Assembly (NCBI GenBank): GCA_022578965.1 | Contig: MU401029.1 | Coordinates: 1 to 12,598, forward strand | Length of the DNA stretch: 12,598 bases | Direction: 5' to 3' | Source of the DNA: Xylaria sp. FL1777 | Taxonomy: Eukaryota; Ascomycota; Sordariomycetes; Xylariales; Xylariaceae | In this document: positions 1 to 9,332 of the stretch, in pieces | Position numbering within the stretch: the stretch's first letter is position 1 | Layout of the letters: each line of letters begins with the position of its first letter | Made by a program: the position numbers and the translations under genes | The notes under the pieces: generated by a model | Told to the model about the DNA's origin: nothing | Database searches by the model: none | Seen by the model: the letters and a program-made list of their open reading frames with translations, nothing else

Positions 1-159
1 AATATTATTATATTTTAGTACTTTTAGTACTTTTAGTACTACTAAGCTAGTATTTTTAGTATTTAGTATTAGTATTAGTACTATATAGTACTAAATTAGC
101 TTAATATTAGTACTAGGCAGTACTAAATACTAAATTAATAGTACTAATTTTTAACCCTG
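1..159. mobile_element. Right end of a hAT-type miniature element (MITE), cut by window edge
   Basis: This stretch repeats positions 7602-7785 closely, with a few substitutions and about 25 bases missing near the inner end. It is made of TAGTACTA / TAGTATTA subterminal motifs and ends in TTAACCCTG, the reverse complement of the CAGGGTTAA tip at 6950. It is therefore the right terminus of a second copy of the 6950-7785 element. The eight bases after it (160-167, TTAATAAA) should be one copy of its target duplication, but the partner lies outside the window. It sits inside the gag-pol relic, just after the RNase H-integrase spacer. It has no coding capacity. Confidence 0.85.
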
Positions 160-480
160 TTAATAAAAAATTTAAGGGCTTTTTTTTTGAACTGTTTTTA
201 TTTTTTTTTTGTTGTAAGTTCTTTTAAAATTCGCCTAAAAACAAAATATTTGGCAATTTAATTGCTTTTTTTGCTTTAATTTTCTTTTAAGCATAATAAA
301 AGTTCTGTTTTTTAGTATACTAGGTTTTTAACTAATTAATCGCTTAATTTTTCATATATAATAGTAATAGTTATTATATATAGTTAAAAATTAATAAAAT
401 TTTTTATATTTTTTTTTAATAATTATTTAATTTATTTAATAGCTTAAGAAGTTTTTTAAAAAGCTTATTAGCAGCTATAT
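160..480 (-). other. RNase H-integrase spacer relic, interrupted by MITE
   Basis: After RNase H, the shifted minus frame (codons at coordinates that leave remainder 1 on division by 3) continues with an acidic then basic stretch: YEKLSD near 350, IAKYFVFRRILKEL near 255-215, and a lysine run ending in KALKFFI at the insertion point. In Ty3/gypsy proteins a segment of this kind (IAxYL...RRP...FKKxALxFxxxDxxLFRR) leads into the HHCC zinc-binding start of integrase. That would place the MITE at 1-159 just before the integrase zinc finger. The match is by pattern only; a further small indel in the A-run near 180-200 is likely. Confidence 0.6.
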
Positions 481-1014
481 GTTTTTTTTTTAGCATATAG
501 TAAAATATAAAATTAAAGGTTTTTATATATGCTATTTATTTTATTAATTAAGCATTTAGTAATACTAAAAATCTATTATTTAGCTAAGCTATAAAAACTT
601 TTGCATTAATTTTTAAATAAAATATAATTTTATAAAAATAGTTGTATAATTTTTAAAAAGTTTTAATAATAGCAAACTTTTTTAGCTTTATAGCATTATA
701 TTTTTTTTAAGGCTTTTTTATATTTTAAACTTATATTTTGCTAGCTTAATAGCTTTATTAACTTTTTAGCATAAAATAGCGCTTTAGCTAGTTTTAAAAG
801 CATTAATTTTTAGCTAAATAGGTTTTTTTATATAATTAAAAGTAATAAAAATAAAAGCTATTATAATAGCTTTTTTAAGCTTTTTTATAGTTTTTTTTTA
901 TAGTTTTTTAAAGCAAAACGGCTTATTTTTTTATAATAAAACTATTAATAGTTTTGCAATTATAGCATATTTTTATATTTATATTTAGTAGTATACTGTT
1001 ATTTTTAAAAAAAA
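480..1014 (-). other. RT connection and RNase H domain relic (within gag-pol)
   Basis: Just downstream of RT, FLKITVYY at 1014-988 followed by a position-wise match to RIWI..YA.IA.PL..L..K..PF marks the gypsy connection segment that normally reads FLG..GYYR. About 50 codons later, INAFKTS*SAILC at about 807-769 matches the RNase H start xDASxxGWGAVL. The catalytic Asp is now Asn (codon at 804) and the Trp codon is TAA. A later stretch near 700-660 (SLLLLK) matches the ECLALLKAL helix. From about 660 onward the match (INAK, then IA*LN) moves to another frame, implying an indel. RNase H removes the RNA strand during reverse transcription; this copy cannot be active. Confidence 0.78.
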
Positions 1015-1059
1015 CTATATTTTTATAATGTTTTTATAAGTTTTTTACTTAAGAATTTT

Positions 1060-1640
1060 TATTATTTTTGCTTTTATTAGGCTTTTATTATTAATGCTAT
1101 ATATATAGCTAACTATTTTAGTTGTTTGTTTTGTTTATTTATTTTTAAGTATGCTAGCTATAATTTTAGCTAGCTTAAAATTAAGTAGTATAGCATTAAA
1201 ATTTTTAAAATATTTTAGTATAAACTGCTTAATACTTAAAGCAACTTTATAATTATTATACTTAGTAATAAGTTTTTTAATTATTATGTTATTAAAAAAA
1301 AGTTAGCACTTTATTAATAATATATTATATAAAACTTTTAATAATACTTTTAGAAATTAAGCTATTAAATTTATTGCTTTTTGTAAAAAAGTAGTTATTT
1401 AAAAAAAGCTTATTAATATAAAAAAAGCAATTATTGCTTAGCTAAAAATAAAAAGTAATATTTAATTATATTTTAAAAATAAATTAACTATAAAAATTAT
1501 TTTATATATTGCAAACTTTTTAAAGAACTTATTATAGCTTTAAGAAAAATTAGCATTATATATAATAACTGCGTTTATTTTTATAGCTAAATTAATTAAT
1601 TAAACTTTTTTATTTTTTTTTTGTATTAAAAACTAAGCGT
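1060..1640 (-). other. Reverse transcriptase domain relic (within gag-pol)
   Basis: RT copies retroelement RNA into DNA. Read on the minus strand, motifs fall in the expected order. LINLAIKINAV at 1599-1567 matches the RLxxDLRxLNAVT block. VNLFLKYN*ILL at 1488-1453 matches VDLFSGYDQILL. TTFLQKAINLIA at about 1395-1345 matches the TTLPQGATNSVAQF block. LFFNNIII at 1302-1279 matches the FLDDI form of the YxDD catalytic box. All three catalytic aspartates now read Asn (codons at 1485, 1293 and 1290), each a GAY-to-AAY change, so the enzyme is dead. The FLDD variant and a following KxxxTKYNN stretch resemble a fungal gypsy lineage, but I do not name a clade. Confidence 0.85.
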
Positions 1641-2939
1641 TATAATATAAGCTATAAGCTTTCTTAAAAACGCTATATTTAAATTAAGTTTTTAAAACTT
1701 TTATAGTAATGTTTTTTAAAAGCTTAAAAATTAAAATGCTGCAAACTTGCTATGCTTTATAAAAAACTGTTTTAATTTTATAAGAAAAAAAGATTTTATT
1801 ATGTATTTTTTTTATTTTAGAAAAGTTCTAAAAAAGTGCTATTTTTTTGTAATACTATATTTTAGTTAGCAATGCTGCTTTTTGCTAAGTAAAATTAATT
1901 ATATAAAGCTTTTCCGAAAAAATAGCTAATTATTTAATAGTTAGTTTAATGCTTTTAAAAATAGTGCTAAAACATAAGTATATATTTTAATAAATGTTAT
2001 TTTATTAAAATAGCATAGAATTTTTTAAGTAATAGCTTGCTTTTTTTAAAGCTTGCTTTTTTTATTTATAAAATTTAAGTAAAACAGTACTATTAAATAG
2101 CATGTTATCTTTAAAATAAATTTTTTTATTTTTTGTTTTATATATTATATTTAAGATTATTGTTTTATTTTTTATTAATTCGTTAGTTTTTAAAGCTTAA
2201 AAAATTAATAGTGCTTAAGTTAAAGTTATAATTAAGTTATATTTGCTTTTTAATTTGTATGCAGGATTTTTAATCTTTGCAATTTTTAATTTTTTAGCGT
2301 TTTTTTGCTTTAACGTTTTTTTTATTGCAATTAAAAGTATTTTAAGTAATTAATTATTATTAAAAACAGCGCAAACTTTTTTATTGTTTTATATTTTTAA
2401 GTTTTTAAAAAGTTTTTATATAAAAAAAGTTAGAAAAATTACTAATGTTATATTATTATATAAGTTTTAATTTTTTTAAAAGTTTGCATTTATATATTTT
2501 TTTAAACTATGTTTTTTTAATTTTTTTTTTTATTTTTTTTTGTTAATTGTTAGATTCTTTATTTAAAGTTTGGTATTTTTATGCTTTATGTAGCTTATTT
2601 GCTAAGCTAGTAATTTAGCAAATATATATTAGTTTTTTAATTATTAACGTTTTTAAGCTTTTAAACTTAGTTTTTTAATATAGTTTATTACTAGTATAAT
2701 AATCTAGCTTATTTTAAGTATTATATTAGCTATTATATAAAAGCTTTAAAAATATAAACTTATTTAAAACTTTATAATAAAGTTTATTTTTAGTAAAAAA
2801 AAATAAGTAGCTTGTTTTTTGCTAACTATATATAGCAAAAAAAGCAGCGATTTTTTGTTTATTTAAATAGTAGTTTTTAAACATTTTATATATTTAATAA
2901 GATTATTAGTTCAATTAAATCTTTTTTAAGTTATATTTA

Positions 2940-3060
2940 TATTTTTAGTAGTAAAGCTATTTTTATTAATAAATAAGTTTATAATAATGCTAAACTACGC
3001 TTTAAAGTTAATAATTTTAGTAATATTTTCTTTATAGATTTTGTTTTTTATTTTTATAGT
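2940..3060 (-). other. Probable aspartic protease active-site relic
   Basis: In the same minus frame as RT, about 470 codons upstream of it, IINFKA*FSIII occurs at 3015-2980. The retroviral-type protease site has the form (I/V)(I/V)DSGAxxxII. Asp to Asn (GAC to AAC), Ser to Phe (TCY to TTY) and Gly to Lys (GGA to AAA) would each be RIP-type transitions, and Ala (GCG) is kept. Position and order (gag, protease, RT) fit a Ty3/gypsy polyprotein. The protease would have cut the Gag-Pol precursor. With only one short motif this stays probable, not proven. Confidence 0.5.
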
Positions 3061-5319
3061 AAGCTTTAAGCAAAGCTATATATATTTTTTTAGTTTTATA
3101 ACGCTTAAAAATATAGCTAAAATATTCTGCAGTTTTAGCAGCAAAGCTAATATAAAGCATAAATTTAAAAAGCTTAAATGTTTTTAGTTAAAATAATTTA
3201 TTAAGCTTAAGTCTTTTTTATTATAAAATTTATTCTTTAATGTTTTTTTAAATAAGCTTAAGCTATTATTACTAGCATAATTATTATATTTTTTATAAAT
3301 TTTTATTTTAAAAAAGTTAAAAGTTTAATTAGTGCTTTTTAAAACCATTAATGTTAATTACGTTAGCTTTTTAGGCTTATTTTTTTTTTTTAGCACTACT
3401 GTTGCAAAATTAGCATTAAGCTAAAATTTAGTTAAAAATACTACTTTTTTTTAAAGATAATATAAGTATAATAATTAATAACTTTTGCTTTTTTAGGTTA
3501 TTTTTAAATAATAAATATATAGTATTATATTAGTTTAAAATTTTAAAAAGCATTTTTTTGAATTTTAGCTTATTTTTTAACGTTTAAAAATCTAAAGCAA
3601 TATAAGCAAAAAATAATATTACTTAATTATTTTATTAGTTTTAATTACAAAGAACTTTTATTATTTTATAGCGCTGCTTTTTTAAAAAAGCAGCTATAAA
3701 GCTAAATTAAAGCATATAAGTATATATAATAAAACCGTTATATTTTATTCTTTTATTTATTTGTACTACTAAATAGTTTAATAAAAAGCTAGTTTTGTAA
3801 GTATTATTAAACAATTTATGTTTATTAAGCTAACTAGCTAATTATAATATTAGCTAAAAACTTTTTTATGCTTTTTTAACTGCTAGCTATTAAAATTCTA
3901 AGTTATTTTTTAAAAAGTTTATATTTTTATAAAAAAAAGTATTTTTTATGTTTATTTAAGTTAAAATTTCTTATAATAAAGTTTTTAGTTAAGCTTTATA
4001 TTTTAATTTATTGCTTTTTTTTTTAAAATAAGCTATAATATATTTAGTTTAATTTGCTAATTTAAACTTTTACTAAAGTTATTTAAAAGTAGTAATATTA
4101 TTTTTAGTATTAGCTTAAGAACTTTTGTTGCTTTAAAGTATAATTTAGCTTTTATTTAAGCAATTATTTAAATAAAAATATTAAAATACTTTAGAACTTT
4201 TAATATAAAGTTCTTAAAAATAACATTTGTTTTTTTATTTAAAAAGTTCTTAGATTTTTTAGCTTATATTTTTTTAAATTTTAAGCTTCTTTTTATAAGC
4301 TTTGCTTTTTAGATTTTTTAAGGTTTTTAGTAATTAAAACTTTTTAGTTTTAATAAAACATTTTGCTCGGAAAAATTATTGTTTATTTATATATTTTTAG
4401 TGTTAAATTAAGTAAAAGATTTATTATTATTTAAATAAATTTTTTTGATTGTTTAACTTATAAAAGGCTTTTTTTTTTGCTTTTTAAGTTTTTTTTTTTT
4501 TTTGTTTAATAAAAAATAGCTTTTTTAGTTAAAAGCTTATAACAATTAGCTTAAAACATATTTATACTAATTTTTCTGCTTAATATATAGCTTTGCAAAA
4601 CTTTAGTGCTATTTTTATTATAAAAAGTACTTTATATAAAGTTTTAATTAGTTGCAATAAAGCTATTATTTAGCTTACTATTTATTAAGTTGTTTTTTTT
4701 AATATTATAAGCTTTTATTAGTTTTATTTTATAAAGCATACTAGTTTAATTATTAGACCTTTTATTTGAAAACTAGCTTAGCTGCTTATTATTTAGCTAA
4801 TAAAGCTTTTTTTTTTAAACCTTTTTGTTTGCTTTTTATTTTAGCATTTAAGTTTTTATTATTTAAAACAAGGTTTTTTTTTTGTAGTTAATAATAAGCT
4901 TTCTGTTTAAGTAGCTTATTATTGCTTAAAACGAAGTTATATATTTATTTTAACGTAGCATTAAGAATTCTTTTTTTATTTTTTCCGATTTTTATAACTT
5001 TAAAGAAAACCTTTATATATTTAAAGCTTGCAAAAAATTCTAGCTTTTTTAAATACTATTTAAAGTTTTAATATATAATATTTTCTTTTTTTAATTTATA
5101 AGTAAAGCTATATTTATAAACATAATAATTATTTATGCTATATTTTTAATAAATAGTTCTTTTTGCTAAATAAAGATTGTTTAATTTTATTTATTATAAA
5201 CAATTAAACAATTGTTTGCTTTGTTTTTGTTTTTTAAAGTTATATTTATTTTTTTGTAAATATTTAGAAGTTATAGCATTAATATTAAACATTTGCTTTT
5301 TTAGTAAGTTTATATTAAT

Positions 5320-5480
5320 TTTGTAATATTATAATGCTTATAGTTTTTAATTAACTAGTTAAGCATATTAATTTTGTAGTTTTTTTAGCTTTTTTTTTAG
5401 TTTTTTTTTTATAATTGCTACGTTTTTTTGTTTTAATTTTAGCTGCTATATTTGCTTAATAATATTATTTATGTTTTATT
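5320..5480 (-). other. Coiled-coil-like segment of the gag-like region
   Basis: In the minus frame shared with RT, a Leu/Lys/Gln-rich stretch reads with a regular hydrophobic spacing (QLKLKQKNVAIIKKK followed by LKKKLKKLQN). Its stops sit where Gln would fit the pattern. Such heptad-like segments occur in Gag proteins, where they mediate self-assembly. The surrounding frame from about 5760 to 4100 is similarly rich in Lys, Asn and Gln, with basic runs near 4830-4770 and 4510-4430. No zinc knuckle could be recognised, perhaps because TGT-to-TAT changes erased its cysteines. Confidence 0.4.
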
Positions 5481-6570
5481 TATAAACAAAATATTAAGCT
5501 AATTTTATTTGCTGCTTTTTAATAATAACTGTTTTAATAGCTAATATAATTATATTAATAACTAGCTTAATAGTATTAATAGCAATATATAAAAGCTTAT
5601 TAAAATTATAATTATATAAATAATTAACTTTTTTTTATACTTTGTGTGCTTTTTTTGTTTTTTTAAAGTAAAAATCTAGCTTGAACTTTTTATTAATTTA
5701 GTTGTTTAATGTTTTATAAAAGTTTTTATAAAACATTTCGTTTAAGTTATTATATAACTTTTTAGAAAACTTTATTATTTTATTAATAGTATTTTAATTT
5801 AGCTTTTTAAGCAAACCTTAAGTAAATTAAAAATTAAAATAGTAGTTTTTTTAAGCTTTAATATTTTTAGTATATATTTAATACTAAAAAAAATAAGTTT
5901 TAAAATTAGTAAAATATATAGCTTTTAAGCAAGCTTTAAAATTTTATAATATAGCAATAGTAAACTTATTTTGTTTAAAGTTTTAAAGCTTAAACTTTTG
6001 CTTAAGCAATTTATAAGCTTTTATTTAAAATAAGCAATTCTTTAGTATTATTTTTACTATTTTTTTTATTTAAGAAATATTGTAATAAACAAAAATTTGT
6101 TTAATTTTATTAATGTTTTTAAAATGCTTTATATAAAAAAAAGCATTTAAATTGTTTAGCTATTTGTTTATTTTTAACTTATTAAATAGCAAATGCTAGT
6201 TTAATTTTAAATTAAAAAGCATAAATAATAGCTTAATTTTAGCATTATACTTATTATTAAAATAGCTTAAGTTAAATAAAGTTGCTTTAATATTTTTTAA
6301 AAATAATAAACTAGTTATTTTTATTTTTTTTGTTTGTAAATAATTTTAATGTTTTTTATATATTAAAATAAAAAGATCTAACGATTTTTTATAGCTAAAT
6401 TATTTAATTAAGCTATAGTTTTTAAACTTTTAAGTTATATAATAAAACAAAATAAAGTTTATATAAAAGTAATAAAAAAAGTAAGCTATAAAAAATAATA
6501 AAAATAAACTAAGTAAAAATATAAGTTTAAAAAAAAAAGAGGTATAAAGTGCTAAAAGTTTTTAAATACT

Positions 6571-6949
6571 TTAAGTATTTAGGTTTTTTTGTGCTGTTTT
6601 TTTAGACTTTTTTTTTAAAAAACCTAACAATTTTTTTTATTTACGTTTATAAGAACTACTAGCTTATTTTTTATAGCTTTTTAAGTTTTTCTTTAAATAC
6701 TTTTATATTTTTGTTTTTTATACGCTTTTATTTTTTTGTATGCTTTATAGCGTTTAGTTTTTTTATTTTTTAATTTAGCTTGCTTTGCTTTATATAAGTT
6801 TTTTTAAGCAAGCTTTATTTTTTTATAGCTTTTTATTTATAAAGGTAGCATATTTTTTTCTTTTTTTTAAAGCTTTTTTATTTAATAATAAGTGCTATAA
6901 AGAAGCAATAGCTATATTTTATGCAAAATCTTTAAGCAATAGCTAACTT
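6571..6949 (-). other. Lysine/arginine-rich segment near the 5' part of the gag-pol frame
   Basis: The minus frame reads KDFA*NIAIAS, then a strongly basic stretch (KKRKKYATFINKKL, later SSSYKRK*KKLLGFLKKKSKK) ending at TAA 6573-6571. That TAA may be a true stop, or a mutated Gln codon followed by a pyrimidine-rich linker (6540-6440) whose Ser/Phe/Leu-rich reading suggests an original Pro/Ser/Thr-rich spacer. A basic, low-complexity region fits nucleic-acid binding. It was not recognised as any named family. It may be the N-terminal part of Gag or a separate ORF. The MITE at 6950 cuts it on the upstream side. Confidence 0.45.
6942..6949. repeat. Target-site duplication of MITE, left copy
   Basis: GCTAACTT lies directly before the CAGGGTT tip and is repeated exactly at 7786-7793. 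A perfect 8-bp duplication is the hallmark of hAT-superfamily insertion. Confidence 0.93.
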
Positions 6950-7785
6950 CAGGGTTAAAAAATTAGTACTTAGTATAAGGACTAATTTTAGTAGTACTAA
7001 ATTAATATTAGTATTAGTACTAAAGTTTAAATACTAATTTAGTATTAATACTACTAAGTACTAAACTAAATTAGTATTTAGTAGTACTAAAGACTAATTT
7101 AGTAGTACTAAAAGTACTAAAAGTACTAATTTTTAAGTTTTTTAAAAGAAAAAAAAAGGTTTTCATTAATATATTTAATTAAACCTTAAGAAATAAATTT
7201 TAAAAAAATATATTATTATATAAAACCAATAAAGATATTTTTTATATTTAATTATAAATAGCTTATGTAATAATATATATTAAATTTAGCTATAATATAT
7301 TAAAAAACTAGTTAAAATATATAAAAAACTAAGTAAAAATCACTTTAATTTATTAAAAACTTAATTTTTTAAAGGTTTTTAAATAAAAAAGCTAATGCTT
7401 TATTTTATTTCAAAAGAATTATTATTTAATACTTCATAATTTATGGTTTTATAATAGTTTTTAGTTAAATTTAATTTAAAAAACATAATAAAACATTATT
7501 AAATTACTTAAAACTTATTATATAAAACATAATAATATTTATTAAATTAAAAACAATTATTATTTTATTATTTTATTAAGTGAAAAAATATTTATTTTTT
7601 AAATATTATTATATTTTAGTACTTTTAGTACTTTTAGTACTACTAAGCTAGTATTTTTAGTATTTAGTATTAGTATTAATACTATATAGTACTAAACTAG
7701 CTTAGTATTAGTACTAAGCAGTACTAAACTAATTTAGTATTAGTAGTACTAAATATTAAATTAGTAGTATTAATTTTTAACCCTG
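6950..7785. mobile_element. Complete hAT-type MITE, 836 bp, with 8-bp target duplication
   Basis: The left tip is CAGGGTTAAAAAATTAGTAC and the right tip is the inverse, ending TTAACCCTG. The terminal inverted repeat is about 13-15 bp. Behind it, both ends carry 170-190 bp of TAGTACTA, TAGTATTA and TAAAAGTACTAAAAGTACT motifs in opposite orientation (6960-7131 and 7602-7775). The interior (7132-7601) is plain AT-rich sequence with no ORF, so the element is non-autonomous. It must have been moved by a transposase from elsewhere. The CAGGGTT tip and TAGT-type subterminal motifs are shared with the element starting at 10555, whose transposase is hAT, making that family the likely source. It interrupts the 5' part of the gag-pol relic. 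A second copy ends at 159. Confidence 0.92.
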
Positions 7786-7793
7786 GCTAACTT
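7786..7793. repeat. Target-site duplication of MITE, right copy
   Basis: GCTAACTT, identical to 6942-6949, follows immediately after the right tip CCCTG. Removing the MITE and one copy restores a continuous host sequence. Confidence 0.93.
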
Positions 7794-8270
7794 ATATCTA
7801 AAAAACCTTGCTTTTTAGTTTTTAATAAAGAATTATATGAGCTTAAAAAACAAAATATATTTTTAATTATTAAAAGCTTTATATATTAACACGTAAACTT
7901 AGATTTATTTAATATAAATAAGCATTAAACTTGCTTGCATTATAGCTTTTAGGAGTTTTTGCGACTTTTATTTTTTTTTAAGCTTGTTTTTTGTTTTTTT
8001 TTGCTTATATAAAAGCAATTATGCTTTTTTTTTTTGTAAAGCATTAGCTTTTTAGCAAGAATTCCTTTTGTTTAGCTTTTTAAAGGTTTTTAACAAATAG
8101 CTTTTTAGCTACGCTATGCTAAAAATTATACTAGCATTTTAATACTTAATTGTTGTTTTGCCGAAAAAAATAAAAACGCTTTGCAAGCTAGATTAAAAAA
8201 AACAGTTTAACATTTTTATACGTTTGTTTTAAGCTTTAATAATTAAAAGCTGCTAGCTTAAATGTTTATT
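7794..8270 (-). pseudogene. Upstream continuation of the retroelement coding relic, unidentified
   Basis: With the MITE and one target copy removed, the minus strand of 7794-8270 joins the basic segment below 6949. It keeps the same A-rich, coding-like look, with lysine-rich readings (for example KKLMLYKKKKA near 8045-8015) and stops at plausible Gln or Arg positions. Two frames are about equally good, so I cannot fix the protein or a start codon. It could be the N-terminus of Gag, a separate upstream ORF, or part of a neighbouring element. No family was recognised. Confidence 0.35.
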
Positions 8271-9330
8271 ATTAATTATAACTAAACTGCTTGTACTAAG
8301 TAAGCTTTGCTTATTACTAGCTAAAGCAGCTAAGTATAATATATTATGTTTTGCTTATAAGAATTATAGCAATTAATAAATAAATAAATTAAACTTGTAA
8401 ATTAGCAATAATAAATCGCTTGTTTGTTAGTTTTGTAGTATTATTTATAGTAAATAAAAGATTAGTTTTACTAAAAACACTAATAAAATAAAGTAGTATA
8501 ATTGCATAAAATCTACTATAACATTTTAATTGCAAGAAAATAAGTTATAATTTATATATTTAAGCAATTAAGCTATATATAAATTAAAGAATTAAACAAT
8601 TAATTAAAAGGCTATTTAATAATACAAATAAAGCAACTATAGCTAATTTTCATGATGTTATACGTAATAGTTAAATTTATACTTCGAAATTTAACGCAAT
8701 ATTTATACTTTCATTTTTACTATATAACTTAGCTTAAACTTACTTCAACTAGCTAGTTAGCTTATTTAGCTACTTTACTTTACTTTAATATAAAAAAGGT
8801 TTTTAATTTTAAAATTAAATTTTATAAGCTGTGTTATTTTTAAGCATAATGTTATATTAATATATATTTAGTAATATAATAAGCTTTAATAAAGACTTTT
8901 TTATTAAGCTAATAATTAACTTAAATGTTATTTTAATTAAGTTACGTTAATATTATATAAACAAACTTACTAAATAATATTAATTATTTAAAACTAAACT
9001 AAACATAAATAAAAATAAATAAAAAGCTGCTAAAGCAAATATAAAAAGATTTTTTAACTTTAATAAAGCGTTAAAAATAATTATTATTACAAAAAAAGTA
9101 ATTTATGTATTATTTAAAGCTAACATAAAACATATTTATATACTTTTTTAAATAAACTTATATGTTTAACTTAAGTGTATTAAAAAAGCTATTAAAAATA
9201 TTTTAAAAAGTGCTTTATAAATATAAACATATATAAATATTATTAGCTAAAACTTAAACTTAAAAAAATTAGCTAATATTATAGCAGCTTTTTTATATTA
9301 TATAAATATAATAGCTATTTATAATTAAAC
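8271..9330. other. AT-rich stretch without an identifiable gene
   Basis: The first part could hold the leader or 5' LTR of the minus-strand retroelement, but I found no second LTR copy or primer-binding site to prove it. The section 8640-8800 keeps more C and G than its surroundings, including several CpG and CpA sites. From about 8820 the plus strand becomes A-rich and some frames read as Lys/Ile/Asn-rich pieces (for example FNKALKIIIITKKVIYVL near 9058-9111). This may be the sense strand of another decayed element. No motif was recognised. Confidence 0.3.
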
Positions 9331-9332
9331 TA
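9331..9332. repeat. TA target duplication, left side of fold-back element
   Basis: A TA dinucleotide flanks the left arm, and another (9828-9829) flanks the right arm. This matches the TA target choice of Tc1/mariner-type transposases. Being only two bases, and TA being common here, it is suggestive only. Confidence 0.5.

Larger units (their letters stand above)
160..6949 (-). pseudogene. RIP-degraded Ty3/gypsy-type gag-pol polyprotein relic
   Basis: The minus strand carries the remains of a very long reading frame (codons starting at coordinates divisible by 3) from about 6949 down to about 660. Stops in this frame are mostly TAA or TAG where Gln, Arg or Trp would be expected. A frame change near 600-660 shifts the rest of RNase H and the following spacer. 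The order is that of a Ty3/gypsy polyprotein: basic and coiled-coil gag-like part, probable protease near 3009, reverse transcriptase at 1640-1060, connection near 1010, RNase H at 840-480, then a spacer leading to integrase. Integrase itself is cut off by the element at 1-159 and the window edge. No open stretch is long enough to make a functional protein. The family call rests on the RT and RNase H motifs. The upstream assignment to the same polyprotein rests on frame continuity only. LTRs were not identified. Confidence 0.8.

Noticed and set aside
151..159. TTAACCCTG and CAGGGTTA resemble the fungal telomere repeat (TTAGGG/CCCTAA)
   Set aside because: Each is a single occurrence at an element boundary, never in tandem, and two of them are bounded by an exact 8-bp duplication. 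They are hAT tips, not telomeric DNA.
6530..6580. AAAAAAAAAAGAGG near 6530 as a polypurine tract next to an LTR
   Set aside because: The retroelement is read on the minus strand, so its polypurine tract would appear as pyrimidines on the plus strand at the left end, and no matching LTR pair was seen. The stretch reads as a Ser/Phe-rich linker in the gag-pol frame.
160..6949. Short open stretches on the plus strand as possible small genes
   Set aside because: The plus strand is rich in stops, no frame has a recognisable product, and the minus strand explains the region as gag-pol. The stretches are by-products of AT-rich composition.
14..7131. Inverted TAGTACTTTTAGTACT blocks at 14-45 and 7090-7131 as ends of one 7-kb transposon
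   Set aside because: The CAGGGTT/AACCCTG tips face inward across 160-6949, and the 8-bp duplication pairs 6950 with 7785. The blocks are subterminal parts of two separate MITE copies.
6930..7800. MITE as part of a protein-coding transposon
   Set aside because: The 470-bp interior has no reading frame of note on either strand and no transposase motif, so it is non-autonomous.
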